NCBI RefSeq assembly: GCF_002266465.3
Contig: NZ_CP029427.2
Location: forward strand, 1,180,501-1,244,500
From: Bradyrhizobium symbiodeficiens
Lineage (GTDB): Bacteria > Pseudomonadota > Alphaproteobacteria > Rhizobiales > Xanthobacteraceae
DNA length: 64,000 nucleotides
Reading direction: 5' to 3'
The notes below the pieces were generated by a model. The model searched no databases, was not told the DNA's origin, and worked only from the letters and a program-made list of their open reading frames with translations. The position numbers and the translations under genes were made by a program. Positions 1 to 8,582 of the stretch are shown here, piece by piece; the stretch's first letter is position 1; each line of letters begins with the position of its first letter.

Positions 1-123
1 GTCGAACGCCGCGTCATTCGGTTCGAGGTCGAGGCGTTCGAGGGCACGCGCAAGCTCGGCGAGGGCCGCCACGCGCGCGGGCTCGTCAATGTCGAGATGT
101 TCAACAAGCGGCTGGGCGCATAG
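1..123 (+). CDS. C-terminal end of a thioesterase-like (hotdog) protein, partial
   Basis: Frame 1 is open from the window edge to a TAG at 121-123, giving 40 residues that end in FNKRLGA. The pattern of a beta strand (VIRFEVEAFEG) followed by KLGEGRHARGLVNVE resembles the last strands of fluoroacetyl-CoA/acyl-CoA thioesterase-like hotdog proteins, where a GEGxHxR segment is usual. The 5' part lies outside the window, so the active-site region cannot be seen. It converges with the next gene, which ends 25 bp away on the other strand. The family call is an inference from a short tail. Confidence 0.5.
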   Translation, partial: VERRVIRFEVEAFEGTRKLGEGRHARGLVNVEMFNKRLGA

Positions 124-148
124 TGCTGCCCGCTCGGCGTGACTTCGC

Positions 149-1510
149 CTAACTCTCCCTGCGCGCTCCCGGCGACGAATAGAACGCTTCCTGCTCCCTG
201 CGGACACGCACAGCAGGCAGCGTTTCGTCAATCGCCACATCGGCCCAGGTGATGCAGGAGTCCTTTGCTACCGCCTTTGTCAATCGCACATTGTGTGCAA
301 GCCCGAGCGGCAAATAGCCCTTTGCAAGCGAGGTTCTGGCCGGCGTCAGCTTGCCGAAGACAGTGTAGCCGCCTTCTCCGTCCAGCGTATCTCCGGCGCG
401 CAAATCCTTCTTGGCTGTCGCGGCAACATCGGCGTTGAACGTCGTTGCGACCCCCGTCGCCTCCTTGCGCAGTGCGATCGAGGCGACCGAAATTCCGAGC
501 TCGAGACCAATGAGATGCCACTTCTTGTAGGAGCTCATGTAGCGGCCGCTCGGATCGGTGACGACGCTATATTCCTGGAAGCAGTTGCGGATGTACTCGC
601 TGTCGCCTTCGAAGCAGACCCAGACGCCCTTGCGGATGTCGTTGGGGATCGGTTTGCCGTCCGCCGTCAGGCAGGACACGACTTCGACCTGTCCCTTGGA
701 TTCCAGGATGCCGCCCTCGGAACGCGGGCGCATCAGGGTCGGGATGTCGTCGACCGATCCCGGCGGGAATGCGAGGCCTTGCGAGGGCGCCTCCAGCCCG
801 GTTGCGTTTGCGATCGCGGCGGATTCGATCGCCGGCTTGGAGCCGTCGAGAAATGCGTTGAACATCTTTGGGTTCATGCCGCCGCGCGCGGCTTGCTCGG
901 CGGAGAGGCCCCAATGGTCCCAGACCGTTTCGGGCGTCGACTCCCGATAATGCGGCAGCCATTTGTGGCCGCGGCCGGCCGCCACGACCGGGAAACCGCA
1001 GGCCCTTGCCCAATCGACGAGGTCGCAGGCGAGGGCCGGCTGATCGCCATAGGCGAGGCTGTAGATCACGCCGGCCTGTCTTGCTCTTTGCGCGAGGATC
1101 GGTCCGCAGAAGGCGTCGGCCTCGACGGTCACGTTGATGACGGGCTTGCCGTTGGCAAAGGCGCCAAGGCAGTGTTCGACCGCCGCGACGGGATTTCCGG
1201 TACACTCGGCGATCACCTCGATGCCGCCGCACTTCATCAGCGCTTCCCAGTCTTCGGTCAGGAAGGTCGTACCATTCTTGAGTGCATCCTCAAGCGAGAC
1301 GGCGGCGAACTGCTCAGGGCGCCAGCCGACGCGGTTCAGGTTTTCGCGGGCACGCGACGGGGACAGGTCTGCAATTGCGACGAGATGGACGCCGGGCGTG
1401 CGCAGAACCTGATGCAGGTACATCGCACCGAACTTGCCCGCCCCGATCAGTCCGATCCTGATGGGGCGCCTCGCGGCCTGTCGTTCGAGAAGTTTCGCGT
1501 AGAGGTTCAC
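149..1510 (-). CDS. NAD(P)-dependent oxidoreductase with C-terminal SAF domain
   Basis: About 453 residues. The N-terminus carries a Rossmann dinucleotide motif (GLIGAGKFGAMYL) followed by a homoserine-dehydrogenase-like body with conserved EADAFCGPIL and YSLAYGDQPAL segments. The C-terminus (LPLGLAHNVRLTKAVAKDS) is SAF-like, the domain also found in FlgA and sialic acid synthase, so database hits sometimes carry a misleading FlgA name. I chose the GTG at 1510 because GGAGAG lies 4 nt upstream. The longer open frame (to 1630) would run into the end of proC. Substrate unknown; relatives act on hydroxy acids or sugar acids. It sits 79 bp downstream of proC on the same strand and could be co-transcribed. 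Confidence 0.8.
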   Translation of the reverse strand: MNLYAKLLERQAARRPIRIGLIGAGKFGAMYLHQVLRTPGVHLVAIADLSPSRARENLNRVGWRPEQFAAVSLEDALKNGTTFLTEDWEALMKCGGIEVIAECTGNPVAAVEHCLGAFANGKPVINVTVEADAFCGPILAQRARQAGVIYSLAYGDQPALACDLVDWARACGFPVVAAGRGHKWLPHYRESTPETVWDHWGLSAEQAARGGMNPKMFNAFLDGSKPAIESAAIANATGLEAPSQGLAFPPGSVDDIPTLMRPRSEGGILESKGQVEVVSCLTADGKPIPNDIRKGVWVCFEGDSEYIRNCFQEYSVVTDPSGRYMSSYKKWHLIGLELGISVASIALRKEATGVATTFNADVAATAKKDLRAGDTLDGEGGYTVFGKLTPARTSLAKGYLPLGLAHNVRLTKAVAKDSCITWADVAIDETLPAVRVRREQEAFYSSPGARRES

Positions 1511-1589
1511 GACGCTCTCCTTATCGGCAACAGCCAGGATCGCCTTGCGTTCGGCCGTCCGGATCGGGGCCGAAACGCTCTTGTTCTGC

Positions 1590-2414
1590 CTACTTCGCCA
1601 ATTCCTTCGACCGCTTCGTCGCCGCGGCAATCGCGCGGATCATCAACTCGCGCAGGCCGGGCTCGCCCATCAGCACGCCGAGCGCCGCAGCCGTGGTGCC
1701 GCCGGGCGAGGTGACGTTCTGGCGCAGCGTGCTCGACGGCAGCTCCGACTGGTGCAACAGTTCACCCGAGCCGGCGACCGTCTCGCGTGCAAGCTTGGTC
1801 GCCAGTGCTTCGGGCAATCCGGCCTCGACGCCAGCGCGGGCGAGTTCTTCGGCGAGCAGGAACACATAGGCCGGGCCGGAGCCGGAGACGGCAGTGACCG
1901 CATCCATCAGGCTCTCGTCGTCGACCCATTCGACCGAGCCGGTGGCGCGCAGCAGCGCATCGGCCACCGCGCGCTGCGCGGCGCTGACGTTGTTGGCTGC
2001 GACCGCGACGGTGATGCCGCGGCCGATCGCGGCCGGCGTGTTCGGCATTGCGCGCACCACGGCGCCGCCGCAGACCTGTTGCAGCGATGCGATCGTGGTT
2101 CCCGCCATGATCGAGACCACCGAGGTTTTGTCCGAGACGAATTGCTTCAGCCTGATGCCGGCCTCGCGGAACATCTGCGGTTTCACCGCCACGACCAGCG
2201 TCTCGACGGGGCCGGCCGTCGTCGCGTCGGGATTGAGCGCGACACCCTTGACGGCAAGCGCGATGATCTCGGGCGAGATGTGCGGATCGATCACGGCGAC
2301 GCGGCGCGGATCGAGTCCGCCCGAAAGCCATCCGGTCAGCATCGCGCCGCCCATCTTGCCGGCGCCGGCGAGGAGGATGGTGCCGGTGATGTTCTGGAGG
2401 GGGTTGTTCGTCAT
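1590..2414 (-). CDS. proC: Pyrroline-5-carboxylate reductase
   Basis: Reduces 1-pyrroline-5-carboxylate to proline with NAD(P)H, the last step of proline synthesis, in the cytoplasm. The 274-residue product has the N-terminal Rossmann motif LLAGAGKMGGAML, the family segment VVAVKPQ, and the C-terminal signature SGSGPAYVFLLAEELARAG followed by LRQNVTSPGGTTAAAL. Length is normal for ProC. The ATG at 2414 gives the canonical start (MTNNPLQNITGTILLAG); the open frame continues upstream for 36 codons without family similarity. The upstream ribosome site is weak. The YbjN-like gene lies 197 bp upstream on the same strand, a neighbour arrangement seen in other Rhizobiales. Confidence 0.95.
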   Translation of the reverse strand: MTNNPLQNITGTILLAGAGKMGGAMLTGWLSGGLDPRRVAVIDPHISPEIIALAVKGVALNPDATTAGPVETLVVAVKPQMFREAGIRLKQFVSDKTSVVSIMAGTTIASLQQVCGGAVVRAMPNTPAAIGRGITVAVAANNVSAAQRAVADALLRATGSVEWVDDESLMDAVTAVSGSGPAYVFLLAEELARAGVEAGLPEALATKLARETVAGSGELLHQSELPSSTLRQNVTSPGGTTAAALGVLMGEPGLRELMIRAIAAATKRSKELAK

Positions 2415-2611
2415 CGCTGCTGCCACACGTACGCTGTCGTCCCCGCCTAGTGCGCAATTGCGCACGGGGAGCGGGAACCCATAACCACAGGCGGTTCTAG
2501 TGGATGAAGGTGTCGGCAACAAGCCGCGTGCCCCAAGGAGGCATCACGCGGTATGGGTCCCGGATCTGCGCTGCGCTTGTCCGGGACGACGGCGGAGAGG
2601 TGGGCGAGACC

Positions 2612-3112
2612 CTACGCCTCTCCCACCGTGTCGAACATCGCCGCGTCCATGGCCTGCGCGGTGGTCTTGCCGGCCCACACCACGAACTGGAACGCCGGGA
2701 AATAGCGCTCGCAGGCGTGGATGGCGCCGGCGAGCATGGCTTCGCATTGCGCGGTCGAGGCGGTGAGCCCGCCCGGCAGCACCAGGGCCTGGCGGTGCAT
2801 GATCATGCCGGTGTTGGTCCAGAGATCGAAGTGCCCGACCCACAGCTGCTCGTTGACCGCGGCGACGAGCCGCTGCACCTCGCCGCGGCGCGCGACCGGA
2901 ATCTTCATGTCGAAGGCGCAGGCCAGATGCAACGCCTCGATCTCGCCCATCCAGGTGAAGGAGATCTGGTAGTCGGTCCATTGTCCCTTCGAGACAATGG
3001 TGAGTTCGTCTTCGCCGGAGCGTTCGAACGGCCAGTTGTTGCTGGCAGCGATATCCTCGACCACCGCGAGTGGATGGCTTCTGGAATCGATAGTGCCTTC
3101 GAGCAGGGACAT
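2612..3112 (-). CDS. YbjN domain-containing protein
   Basis: 166 residues from the ATG at 3112, preceded by GAGGTCGAG. The body (HPLAVVEDIAASNNWPFERS, then TDYQISFTWMGEIEALHLACAFDMKIP) matches the YbjN fold, related to type III secretion chaperone-like proteins. Molecular function is unknown. The family was once called a sensory transduction regulator, but no enzymatic motif is visible. The upstream codons in the open frame look like non-coding leader and lack family similarity. It precedes proC on the same strand. Confidence 0.85.
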   Translation of the reverse strand: MSLLEGTIDSRSHPLAVVEDIAASNNWPFERSGEDELTIVSKGQWTDYQISFTWMGEIEALHLACAFDMKIPVARRGEVQRLVAAVNEQLWVGHFDLWTNTGMIMHRQALVLPGGLTASTAQCEAMLAGAIHACERYFPAFQFVVWAGKTTAQAMDAAMFDTVGEA

Positions 3113-3540
3113 GCCGTCTCGACCTCTTGCCTTTTTGTTGTCTTTGATACGCACGCGGTCGGCCCGGTACGCTCCCTCAATGTCGCTATCGCGATTCCCC
3201 TCGGGGTCGCTGTTGCGATCCCCTCGGATCGGTGCGGGCCTGTCGCGGATCAAGTGATGTGATTTGCGGAATCTGCGCAACTGGCTGCCGAGTCCGTCCA
3301 CAAGTCAGGACTCGTTCGTCCACAGCTCATCTCTCGGCCACAATTCTTAACGATGAGAACAAACCGGAATCGGATTCCGGACCCCGCGCCAATCGTTAAT
3401 TCCGCCCCGCGAGGGCCGTGCCGCCAAGAGGACCTCAATGGCGGCATGGGACCATGCGCTATCCCCATGAGGAACACGCTTGCTGTGGCCGCCGGCCGGC
3501 GTCATATTTCCGGTCAGGCCGCTCATCCCGGGCGGCCGAT
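3113..3540. other. Intergenic region between ybjN-like gene and FMN riboswitch
   Basis: No convincing gene. Around 3181-3229 there is an imperfect tandem duplication of about 23 bp (two copies of a GTCGCT..TTGCGAT.CCCCTCGG pattern). Two TCGTCCACA/CCGTCCACA words occur near 3290-3325. The interval should contain promoters for the divergent ybjN-like and ribH2 transcripts, but I cannot place -35/-10 boxes with confidence. A 75-codon minus-strand frame here (3250-3477) shows no protein-like composition. Confidence 0.5.
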
Positions 3541-3706
3541 GTTCTCAGGGCGGGGTGAAAGTCCCCACCGGCGGTAAGGGCCGAAAGGCTCAAGCCCGCG
3601 AGCGCCTTCCTCGAGGATGGTCCTGAAAAGGATTTCTCCGGGGGGAAGGGTCAGCAGATTCGGTGCAACTCCGAAGCCGACGGTTAAAGTCCGGATGAAA
3701 GAGAAC
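3541..3706 (+). promoter_or_regulatory. FMN riboswitch (RFN element)
   Basis: The region begins with GTTCTCAGGGCGGGGTGAAA and GTCCCCACCGGCGGTAAGG. It continues with AGCCCGCGAGCGCC, then GGTCAGCAGATTCGGTG, CCGAAGCCGACGGT, and closes with GGATGAAAGAGAAC pairing back to the 5' GTTCTC. These are the conserved blocks of the FMN-sensing RFN element. It lies 81 nt upstream of ribH2 and is expected to lower expression when FMN is plentiful. The segment 3707-3787 contains the expression platform. It ends in GAGGAAAGCC just before the start codon, which suggests control of translation initiation, though termination cannot be excluded. Confidence 0.95.
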
Positions 3707-3787
3707 GGTCGGAGGCAGACGCATCGCAAGGTGCGGCTGTTTGTCGTTCCGTGTGCCCTGATTCTGGTCCTTAAACCGAGGAAAGCC

Positions 3788-4345
3788 ATGAATCAGATGT
3801 TGCAAGACCCCAAAACCGAAACTTCCGAAGTCACCCTACCGCCGGTTCCGCATGACCCGGCGCCCGACCACCCGCGCTTCGCAAAGCCGCAGCGGGTGGC
3901 CTTCGTGCAGGCCTGCTGGCACCGCGACGTGGTCGAGGAGGCCCGCATCTCCTTCATCAAGGAGGCCGAAGCGCGCCACCTCACCCATGTCGACGTGTTC
4001 GAGGTGCCGGGCTCGTTCGAGATCCCGCTGCATGCGCAGGTTCTCGCCAAGACGCGGCGCTACACCGCCATCGTCGCGGCCGGCCTCGTCGTCGACGGCG
4101 GCATCTATCGCCACGAGTTCGTCGCCGACACCGTGATCAAGGCGCTGATGGACGTGCAGCTGCGCACCGAAGTTCCCGTGTTCTCCGCGGTGCTGACGCC
4201 GCAGCAATTCCACGAGACCGAGGTGCACTACGACTTCTTCCGCAAGCATTTTGCGATCAAGGGCGTCGAGGTCGCGGCCGCCTGTGCGGAGACGTTGCTC
4301 GGCCTGGAGCGCCTGCGTGGCCAGGTCGCGGCGGGAATTGTGTAA
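3788..4345 (+). CDS. ribH2: 6,7-dimethyl-8-ribityllumazine synthase, type II (RibH2)
   Basis: Condenses 5-amino-6-ribitylamino-uracil with 3,4-dihydroxy-2-butanone 4-phosphate, the penultimate riboflavin step. The 185-residue protein has VAFVQACWHRDVVEEAR, the phosphate/ribityl-binding segment VFEVPGSFEIPLHAQ, AAGLVVDGGIYRHEFVADTVI, and FSAVLTPQQFHE. This pattern is that of the Rhizobiales RibH2 (decameric type II) enzymes rather than the usual RibH1. The start is the ATG preceded by GAGGAAAGCC. It stands alone downstream of the FMN riboswitch, not in a rib operon, which fits the known duplication of lumazine synthase in Rhizobiales. Confidence 0.93.
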   Translation: MNQMLQDPKTETSEVTLPPVPHDPAPDHPRFAKPQRVAFVQACWHRDVVEEARISFIKEAEARHLTHVDVFEVPGSFEIPLHAQVLAKTRRYTAIVAAGLVVDGGIYRHEFVADTVIKALMDVQLRTEVPVFSAVLTPQQFHETEVHYDFFRKHFAIKGVEVAAACAETLLGLERLRGQVAAGIV

Positions 4346-4364
4346 CGCAGTGCAACGACCATTA

Positions 4365-4409
4365 CCCCTCATCCCGAGGAGCGCGTAGCGCGTCTGGTAG
4401 GATGAGGGG
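4365..4409. repeat. Short palindromic intergenic repeat
   Basis: CCCCTCATCC and GGATGAGGGG form the ends of an inverted repeat, with GAGCGCG/TAGCGCGTC in the middle. It is a REP-like element between the convergent ribH2 and ATP-grasp genes. It may act as a bidirectional terminator, but there is no T-tract. Confidence 0.7.
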
Positions 4410-4436
4410 CCATTCTACGATCGCTGTCACCTTCCA

Positions 4437-5471
4437 TCACCCCAATGACACCCCCGCCTTGGCCCGGCTGATGCCGAGCGTCAGGATGCGCTGCAGGAGA
4501 TCCGGATATTTGAGCCCGGCATGTTGAGCCGCCGTGGCGAACTCCTGGCTCTTGGCGATCTCGGGGTTGGGATTGGCTTCGATGAAATACGGCGTGCCGT
4601 CGGCGGTGAGACGAAAATCGATACGCGCGTAGCCGTCGAGGCCAAGCGCCCGATAGATGCGCTTCGCCGCGCGCTGGATGCGCGCGGTAACTTCGGGCGA
4701 GAGGTCTTTCGCCGGCCCGTCGACGATGCCGACCTTCTCCTGATAGTCGGTGTCGTGCTTGGCCTTTTCGGTGGCGATGTGCCGCGACCTGCGCCCGCCC
4801 ATGCTGCCGAATTTCAGTTCCCAGACCGGCAGGACGCGCAGGCGGTTGTTGCCGAGCACGCCGACATAAAGCTCGCGTCCCTCGATGAACTGCTCGGCGA
4901 TGGCGGCGGTTTCGCTCCGATCGTGGATGAAGGCGACGCGCTCCGCGAGCTTTTCGTCGGTGTCGACGATCGAGGCCTGGGAAATGCCGGCAGATCCATC
5001 CATGTTCAGGCTCTTGACGATCAGCGGCAGCGGAAGATGCTTCGGCCGCCTGACCTTGCGTCGCATCGGGAAAACCGCGAAGGCCGGCACCGCGATGCGC
5101 CGGTGATGGACCAGCGTCTTTGACAGGTCCTTGCCGCGCGCCAGGATCAGGCCGCGCGGATTGCATCCGGTATAAGGGACCTTCATCAGCTCGAGATAGC
5201 TCGCGATGTGCTGGTCGAAGGCGACGTTGTTGTGGAATTCCTCCAGCAACGTGAAAACCACATGCGGCTTGAACTCCTCGATCGCCTCGCGCACCGGCTT
5301 GATCTCCTCCTGCGCGCCGAGCGCGCGGACGTCGTGGCCGGCCGCACGCAAGGTGCTGACGACGTCGTATTCCGTTTTCCAATTGTTGATTTCCTGCGCG
5401 GTGTATCCGTCGGAGGAGTCCGGGGGCATGAAGTCCGGATGCATCAGGACCAGAATGCGCAAGCGTCTCAT
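4437..5471 (-). CDS. ATP-grasp ligase, D-alanine-D-alanine ligase-like
   Basis: 344 residues. The central ATP-grasp region shows LPLIVKSLNMDGSAGISQASIV and EQFIEGRELYVGVLG. The C-terminal Mg/ATP site is ARIDFRLTADGTPYFIEANPNPEI. The family joins a carboxylate to an amine through an acyl-phosphate. True Ddl enzymes sit in the dcw cluster and have a different N-terminus, so a peptide or amino acid ligase of unknown substrate is more likely. I chose the ATG at 5471 because it overlaps the stop of the upstream metallopeptidase gene as ATGA; an alternative ATG lies at 5483. The overlap implies translational coupling of the two genes. Confidence 0.8.
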   Translation of the reverse strand: MRRLRILVLMHPDFMPPDSSDGYTAQEINNWKTEYDVVSTLRAAGHDVRALGAQEEIKPVREAIEEFKPHVVFTLLEEFHNNVAFDQHIASYLELMKVPYTGCNPRGLILARGKDLSKTLVHHRRIAVPAFAVFPMRRKVRRPKHLPLPLIVKSLNMDGSAGISQASIVDTDEKLAERVAFIHDRSETAAIAEQFIEGRELYVGVLGNNRLRVLPVWELKFGSMGGRRSRHIATEKAKHDTDYQEKVGIVDGPAKDLSPEVTARIQRAAKRIYRALGLDGYARIDFRLTADGTPYFIEANPNPEIAKSQEFATAAQHAGLKYPDLLQRILTLGISRAKAGVSLG

Positions 5472-6496
5472 AGCGCGATCCATTTGCGCCGAGACGGGCC
5501 GAACATCGTGTGCATCGTCTTGGCGGTCACGAGGACGGTGAAGTCGAGAACGAGCTTCTGTTCAGGGCCGACGGCGCGCAGGTCGAGTTCGCGGCAGCGG
5601 GAGATCATCTCGTCAAGCACGGCATCGAGCGTGAGCTGGTTCTCGCCGGTCCATCGCGCGACCAATTGCCTGATATGGGCGCGGTGGCGCCGGATCAGGG
5701 CCGAAGCCGGCTTTGAGCGGTGATGACGCGGATCGGCCGAAAACAGCCGGGAGAGGTCGCGGTCGTAGGTCTTCGGTGGCGTGAAGGCGTAGAACGCCTG
5801 CTTCTTCTTGTAGTGGTCTTCGAGCGTCTGGCTGAGCCGGCCCAGCGGCTCGACACGCTCCCGCGTCGTAATCGGCGGCCGCTTTCCCGCGATCTCGCTC
5901 ATCAGCTCGTCGACATATTCGAGCTTCTTCAGTGCGGGCCAGCCGGCATATCGCGTCCGCCAGTTCGAACGCGGCCGCAGCCACACCGCAAAGGTCTCGG
6001 CGAAATCCTCGTCCGGATGGCTCTGCGCGTACCACAGCCGGAGATGCTGGACGTAGCGCCTGCTGGCAGGATTGGGTCGGTAGTAGCGCGGGTAATGTTT
6101 CGACGACGGGCCGAACAGCTGCTGCCAGCGCCGGCGGCGCTGCAGCTGATAGCCGTGCTGCATGGCATGGCCGGCCTCGTGACGGAGGATCGCCATGCAT
6201 TCGCGCCAGGTCCCGCCCTCGACGTCGAACATCATCTTCTTCTCGAGCTTCATCAGACGGGGATGGGCGAGATAGAAGGGGATGGCGATGCCCGGCACAC
6301 CGCCCGGACTGAACCATTCGCTCGAGATCCAGGTGTGAGGCCGCAGCCGGATGCCCCGCTCTTCGAGCTCCTCATGAAGCGTGCTGACGCAGTCCTCGAG
6401 CCAGGTGCCTTTGACCGTCACCCTCAGGCTGGAGAGGCGCTGCTTGAGCAACTCGTCATCCGAGAGCTTCTCCCAGGCAAATTTCCGGCTTGGCAT
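5468..6496 (-). CDS. Putative zinc metallopeptidase (HEAGH motif)
   Basis: 342 residues. A metallopeptidase motif, HEAGH, lies at residues 106-110. A downstream acidic segment, DEDFAETFAVWL (about 162-173), could supply the third zinc ligand and resembles the arrangement in the putative zinc-binding metallopeptidase family (Peptidase_Mx-like). The protein is rich in Arg and aromatic residues and has no signal peptide or membrane segment, so a cytoplasmic location is likely. It overlaps the ATP-grasp gene downstream by 4 bp. Substrate is unknown. The pairing with a peptide-bond-forming ligase suggests synthesis or editing of a short peptide or protein tail. Confidence 0.75.
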   Translation of the reverse strand: MPSRKFAWEKLSDDELLKQRLSSLRVTVKGTWLEDCVSTLHEELEERGIRLRPHTWISSEWFSPGGVPGIAIPFYLAHPRLMKLEKKMMFDVEGGTWRECMAILRHEAGHAMQHGYQLQRRRRWQQLFGPSSKHYPRYYRPNPASRRYVQHLRLWYAQSHPDEDFAETFAVWLRPRSNWRTRYAGWPALKKLEYVDELMSEIAGKRPPITTRERVEPLGRLSQTLEDHYKKKQAFYAFTPPKTYDRDLSRLFSADPRHHRSKPASALIRRHRAHIRQLVARWTGENQLTLDAVLDEMISRCRELDLRAVGPEQKLVLDFTVLVTAKTMHTMFGPSRRKWIAL

Positions 6497-6599
6497 CAGG
6501 AATCCAGAGGGCAGAGATGACTCGGTATCCGGATGATGTCATGGGCGGCGGGCGGCAACAACCCGTGGGCTGCGAGGCGTGCTGCGGCGCGTCAGCCCT

Positions 6600-6685
6600 G
6601 TAGGGTGGGCAAAGCGAAGCGTGCCCACCATCTTCATGGTCACAACAAAGGTGGGCACGGCGCGTTGCGCCTTTGACCACCCTAC
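6600..6685. repeat. GTAGGGTGGG-type palindromic repeat
   Basis: Begins GTAGGGTGGGCAAAGCG and ends TTTGACCACCCTAC, forming a long imperfect inverted repeat with internal GTGCCCACC/GGTGGGCAC arms. Related copies occur at 15262-15375 and 44456-44575. It lies between the metallopeptidase gene and the end of prs. Confidence 0.85.
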
Positions 6686-6708
6686 GAGGCCCTGTCGCGA
6701 TCGGAAAA

Positions 6709-7662
6709 CTAGTCGAACAGGCTCGACACCGACTCTTCCGCCGCCGTGCGCGCGATCGCGTCCGAGATCAGGCTGGCGATCGGCAGGGTGCGGATGTTCG
6801 GCGCCTTGCTCACCGCGTCCGTCGGCAGGATCGAGTCGGTGATCACGAGCTCCTTCAGCCTGGAGTTGGTGATACGGGCGGCCGCGCCGCCGGAGAGCAC
6901 GCCGTGGGTGATGTAGGCGTAGACGTCCTTGGCGCCCTTTGCGATCAGCGCGTCGGCCGCGTTCACCAGCGTGCCGCCAGAGTCCACGATGTCGTCGACC
7001 AGGATGCAGCTATAGCCGGCGACGTCGCCGATCACGTTCATGACCTCGGATTCGCCCGCCCTCTCGCGGCGCTTGTCGACGATCGCGAGCGGGGTGTTGA
7101 TGCGCTTGGCAAGGCCGCGAGCGCGGGCCACGCCGCCGACATCTGGCGAGACCACCATCACCTTGCCGAGGTCGAAACGTTCGCGGATATCGCGCACCAT
7201 CACGGGGGCAGCGAACAGATTGTCGGTCGGGATATCGAAGAAGCCCTGGATCTGGGTAGCGTGAAGGTCGAGCGTCATGACGCGGTCGACGCCGGCATGG
7301 GTGATCAGGTTGGCGACGAGCTTGGCCGAGATCGGCGTGCGAGAGCCGGACTTGCGATCCTGCCGGGCGTAGCCGAAATACGGGATCACTGCCGTGATGC
7401 GGCGCGCCGAGGAGCGGCGCAGCGCGTCGGTGATGATCAGCAATTCCATCAGATGGTCGTTCGCCGGGAACGAGGTCGACTGGATGATGAAGGCATCCGA
7501 GCCGCGGACGTTCTCCTGGATCTCGACGAAGATCTCCATGTCGGCGAAGCGCCGCACCACCGCCTTGGTCAGCGGCAGGTCCAGGCCCTGCGCGATCGCC
7601 TGCGCGAGGGCCGGATTGGAGTTGCCGGCGACGAGCTTGATGGAGCCGTTCTTGCCCGACAT
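6709..7662 (-). CDS. prs: Ribose-phosphate pyrophosphokinase
   Basis: Makes PRPP from ribose 5-phosphate and ATP for nucleotide, His and Trp synthesis. The 317-residue product begins [17 protein letters not shown] and carries [16 protein letters not shown], the ATP-site region [10 protein letters not shown], the metal/ribose segment [14 protein letters not shown], and the PRPP-binding loop [11 protein letters not shown]. Start at the ATG 7662 is supported by GGGAGGAAGC immediately upstream; the open frame extends further but without similarity. Length matches bacterial class I enzymes. Confidence 0.97.
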   Translation of the reverse strand: MSGKNGSIKLVAGNSNPALAQAIAQGLDLPLTKAVVRRFADMEIFVEIQENVRGSDAFIIQSTSFPANDHLMELLIITDALRRSSARRITAVIPYFGYARQDRKSGSRTPISAKLVANLITHAGVDRVMTLDLHATQIQGFFDIPTDNLFAAPVMVRDIRERFDLGKVMVVSPDVGGVARARGLAKRINTPLAIVDKRRERAGESEVMNVIGDVAGYSCILVDDIVDSGGTLVNAADALIAKGAKDVYAYITHGVLSGGAAARITNSRLKELVITDSILPTDAVSKAPNIRTLPIASLISDAIARTAAEESVSSLFD

Positions 7663-7854
7663 GGATGCTTCCTCCCGCGCTTTGCTGGATACGACGTTTA
7701 ACATCTCAGATCCCACTGGAAGCACGGTTACGACGGGCGAGGAAATATCAGGCCGGGGGCTGCAATGGCAACCCGGGAGGCTACGTTTTCCCTTCGAAAA
7801 TCCCGAGTCGGGCCAACGGCTTGGCCGCAACTTGAGGCCGTGGTTTAGCGGGGG

Positions 7855-8469
7855 TTATCGCTCCGCATAGCCGAGTGCCGTCGTCGGCATCTCGGGTACG
7901 GGTGCGATCGGAGCGATGCTCGCCACCGCCGGTCCCCGAAGGCCCGGAGCCGTGCTCGGTGCATCCGGCGTTCCGTTGATCATGTTGGAAAGTCCGCTGA
8001 ATCCGGCCTGGGCGATCTTCCGCAGCACGAGGTCGTCGGCGGCGTTCCAGGGATCGCGGCCGCCCCTGGCGGCGGTCGGCTCCTCGCCGGAGAGGCGCAG
8101 GGCCCGCTGCTGGTTGGCGTCGTAGACGTCCCAGACCCAGGCGATCACGGTCTTGCCGCGCACCACCTGGGCGGAGAGATAACTGCGCACGCGATAGGCA
8201 GCGGTCCCCTCGCGGGAGACGACGGACAGGCTGCGCAGCTTGGATTCACTGTCGAGCACGCCGACCATGCGGTCGAACACCTGCGGCGGCGGCCCGTCGA
8301 TCGATTCGAAGGCAACCGTCGCTCCGGAGCCCGTGCTCGGCGCCATCGCATAGGAATTGGCGGCCCCGCCGCCGCCGGCGCAGCCGCCAAGCGCGGTCGC
8401 TGCCGTCAGCAGCACGACCGCCAGCACGCGCGAACCCGCACGGCCCAGGATGAATGACGCGTCCCTCAT
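7855..8469 (-). CDS. Putative lipoprotein of unknown function
   Basis: 204 residues with an N-terminal signal peptide (RVLAVVLLTAATALGGC) whose LGGC is a lipobox, so Cys at about residue 29 should be lipidated by Lgt, encoded 2 kb away. The mature part contains a YRVRSYLSAQVVRGKTVIAWVWDVYD segment that looks like a folded domain, then a Pro/Ala-rich tail. Function is not recognised. It is probably anchored in the outer or inner membrane facing the periplasm. Confidence 0.75.
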   Translation of the reverse strand: MRDASFILGRAGSRVLAVVLLTAATALGGCAGGGGAANSYAMAPSTGSGATVAFESIDGPPPQVFDRMVGVLDSESKLRSLSVVSREGTAAYRVRSYLSAQVVRGKTVIAWVWDVYDANQQRALRLSGEEPTAARGGRDPWNAADDLVLRKIAQAGFSGLSNMINGTPDAPSTAPGLRGPAVASIAPIAPVPEMPTTALGYAER

Positions 8470-8582
8470 TATGGACGGCAGCGATATCGTTAAAATCGAT
8501 TAAGGTCTAGGGCAGGGGCGACACAGGCCACCGCCATCGCATCAGGGCATCGCCCCGGAATGACACGGGGTTGCCGCTGTGT

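Noticed and set aside
293..1714. Long plus-strand frame opposite the SAF-domain oxidoreductase
   Set aside because: Arg/Ala/Asp-rich shadow of GC-biased codons; no family motif, and the minus-strand gene explains the region.
3250..3477. 75-codon minus-strand frame in the ribH2 leader
   Set aside because: No codon bias, no ribosome site, lies in a probable promoter region.
8484..8503. CtrA-like TTAA pair upstream of the lipoprotein gene
   Set aside because: Spacing is 6, not 7, and the match is likely chance.
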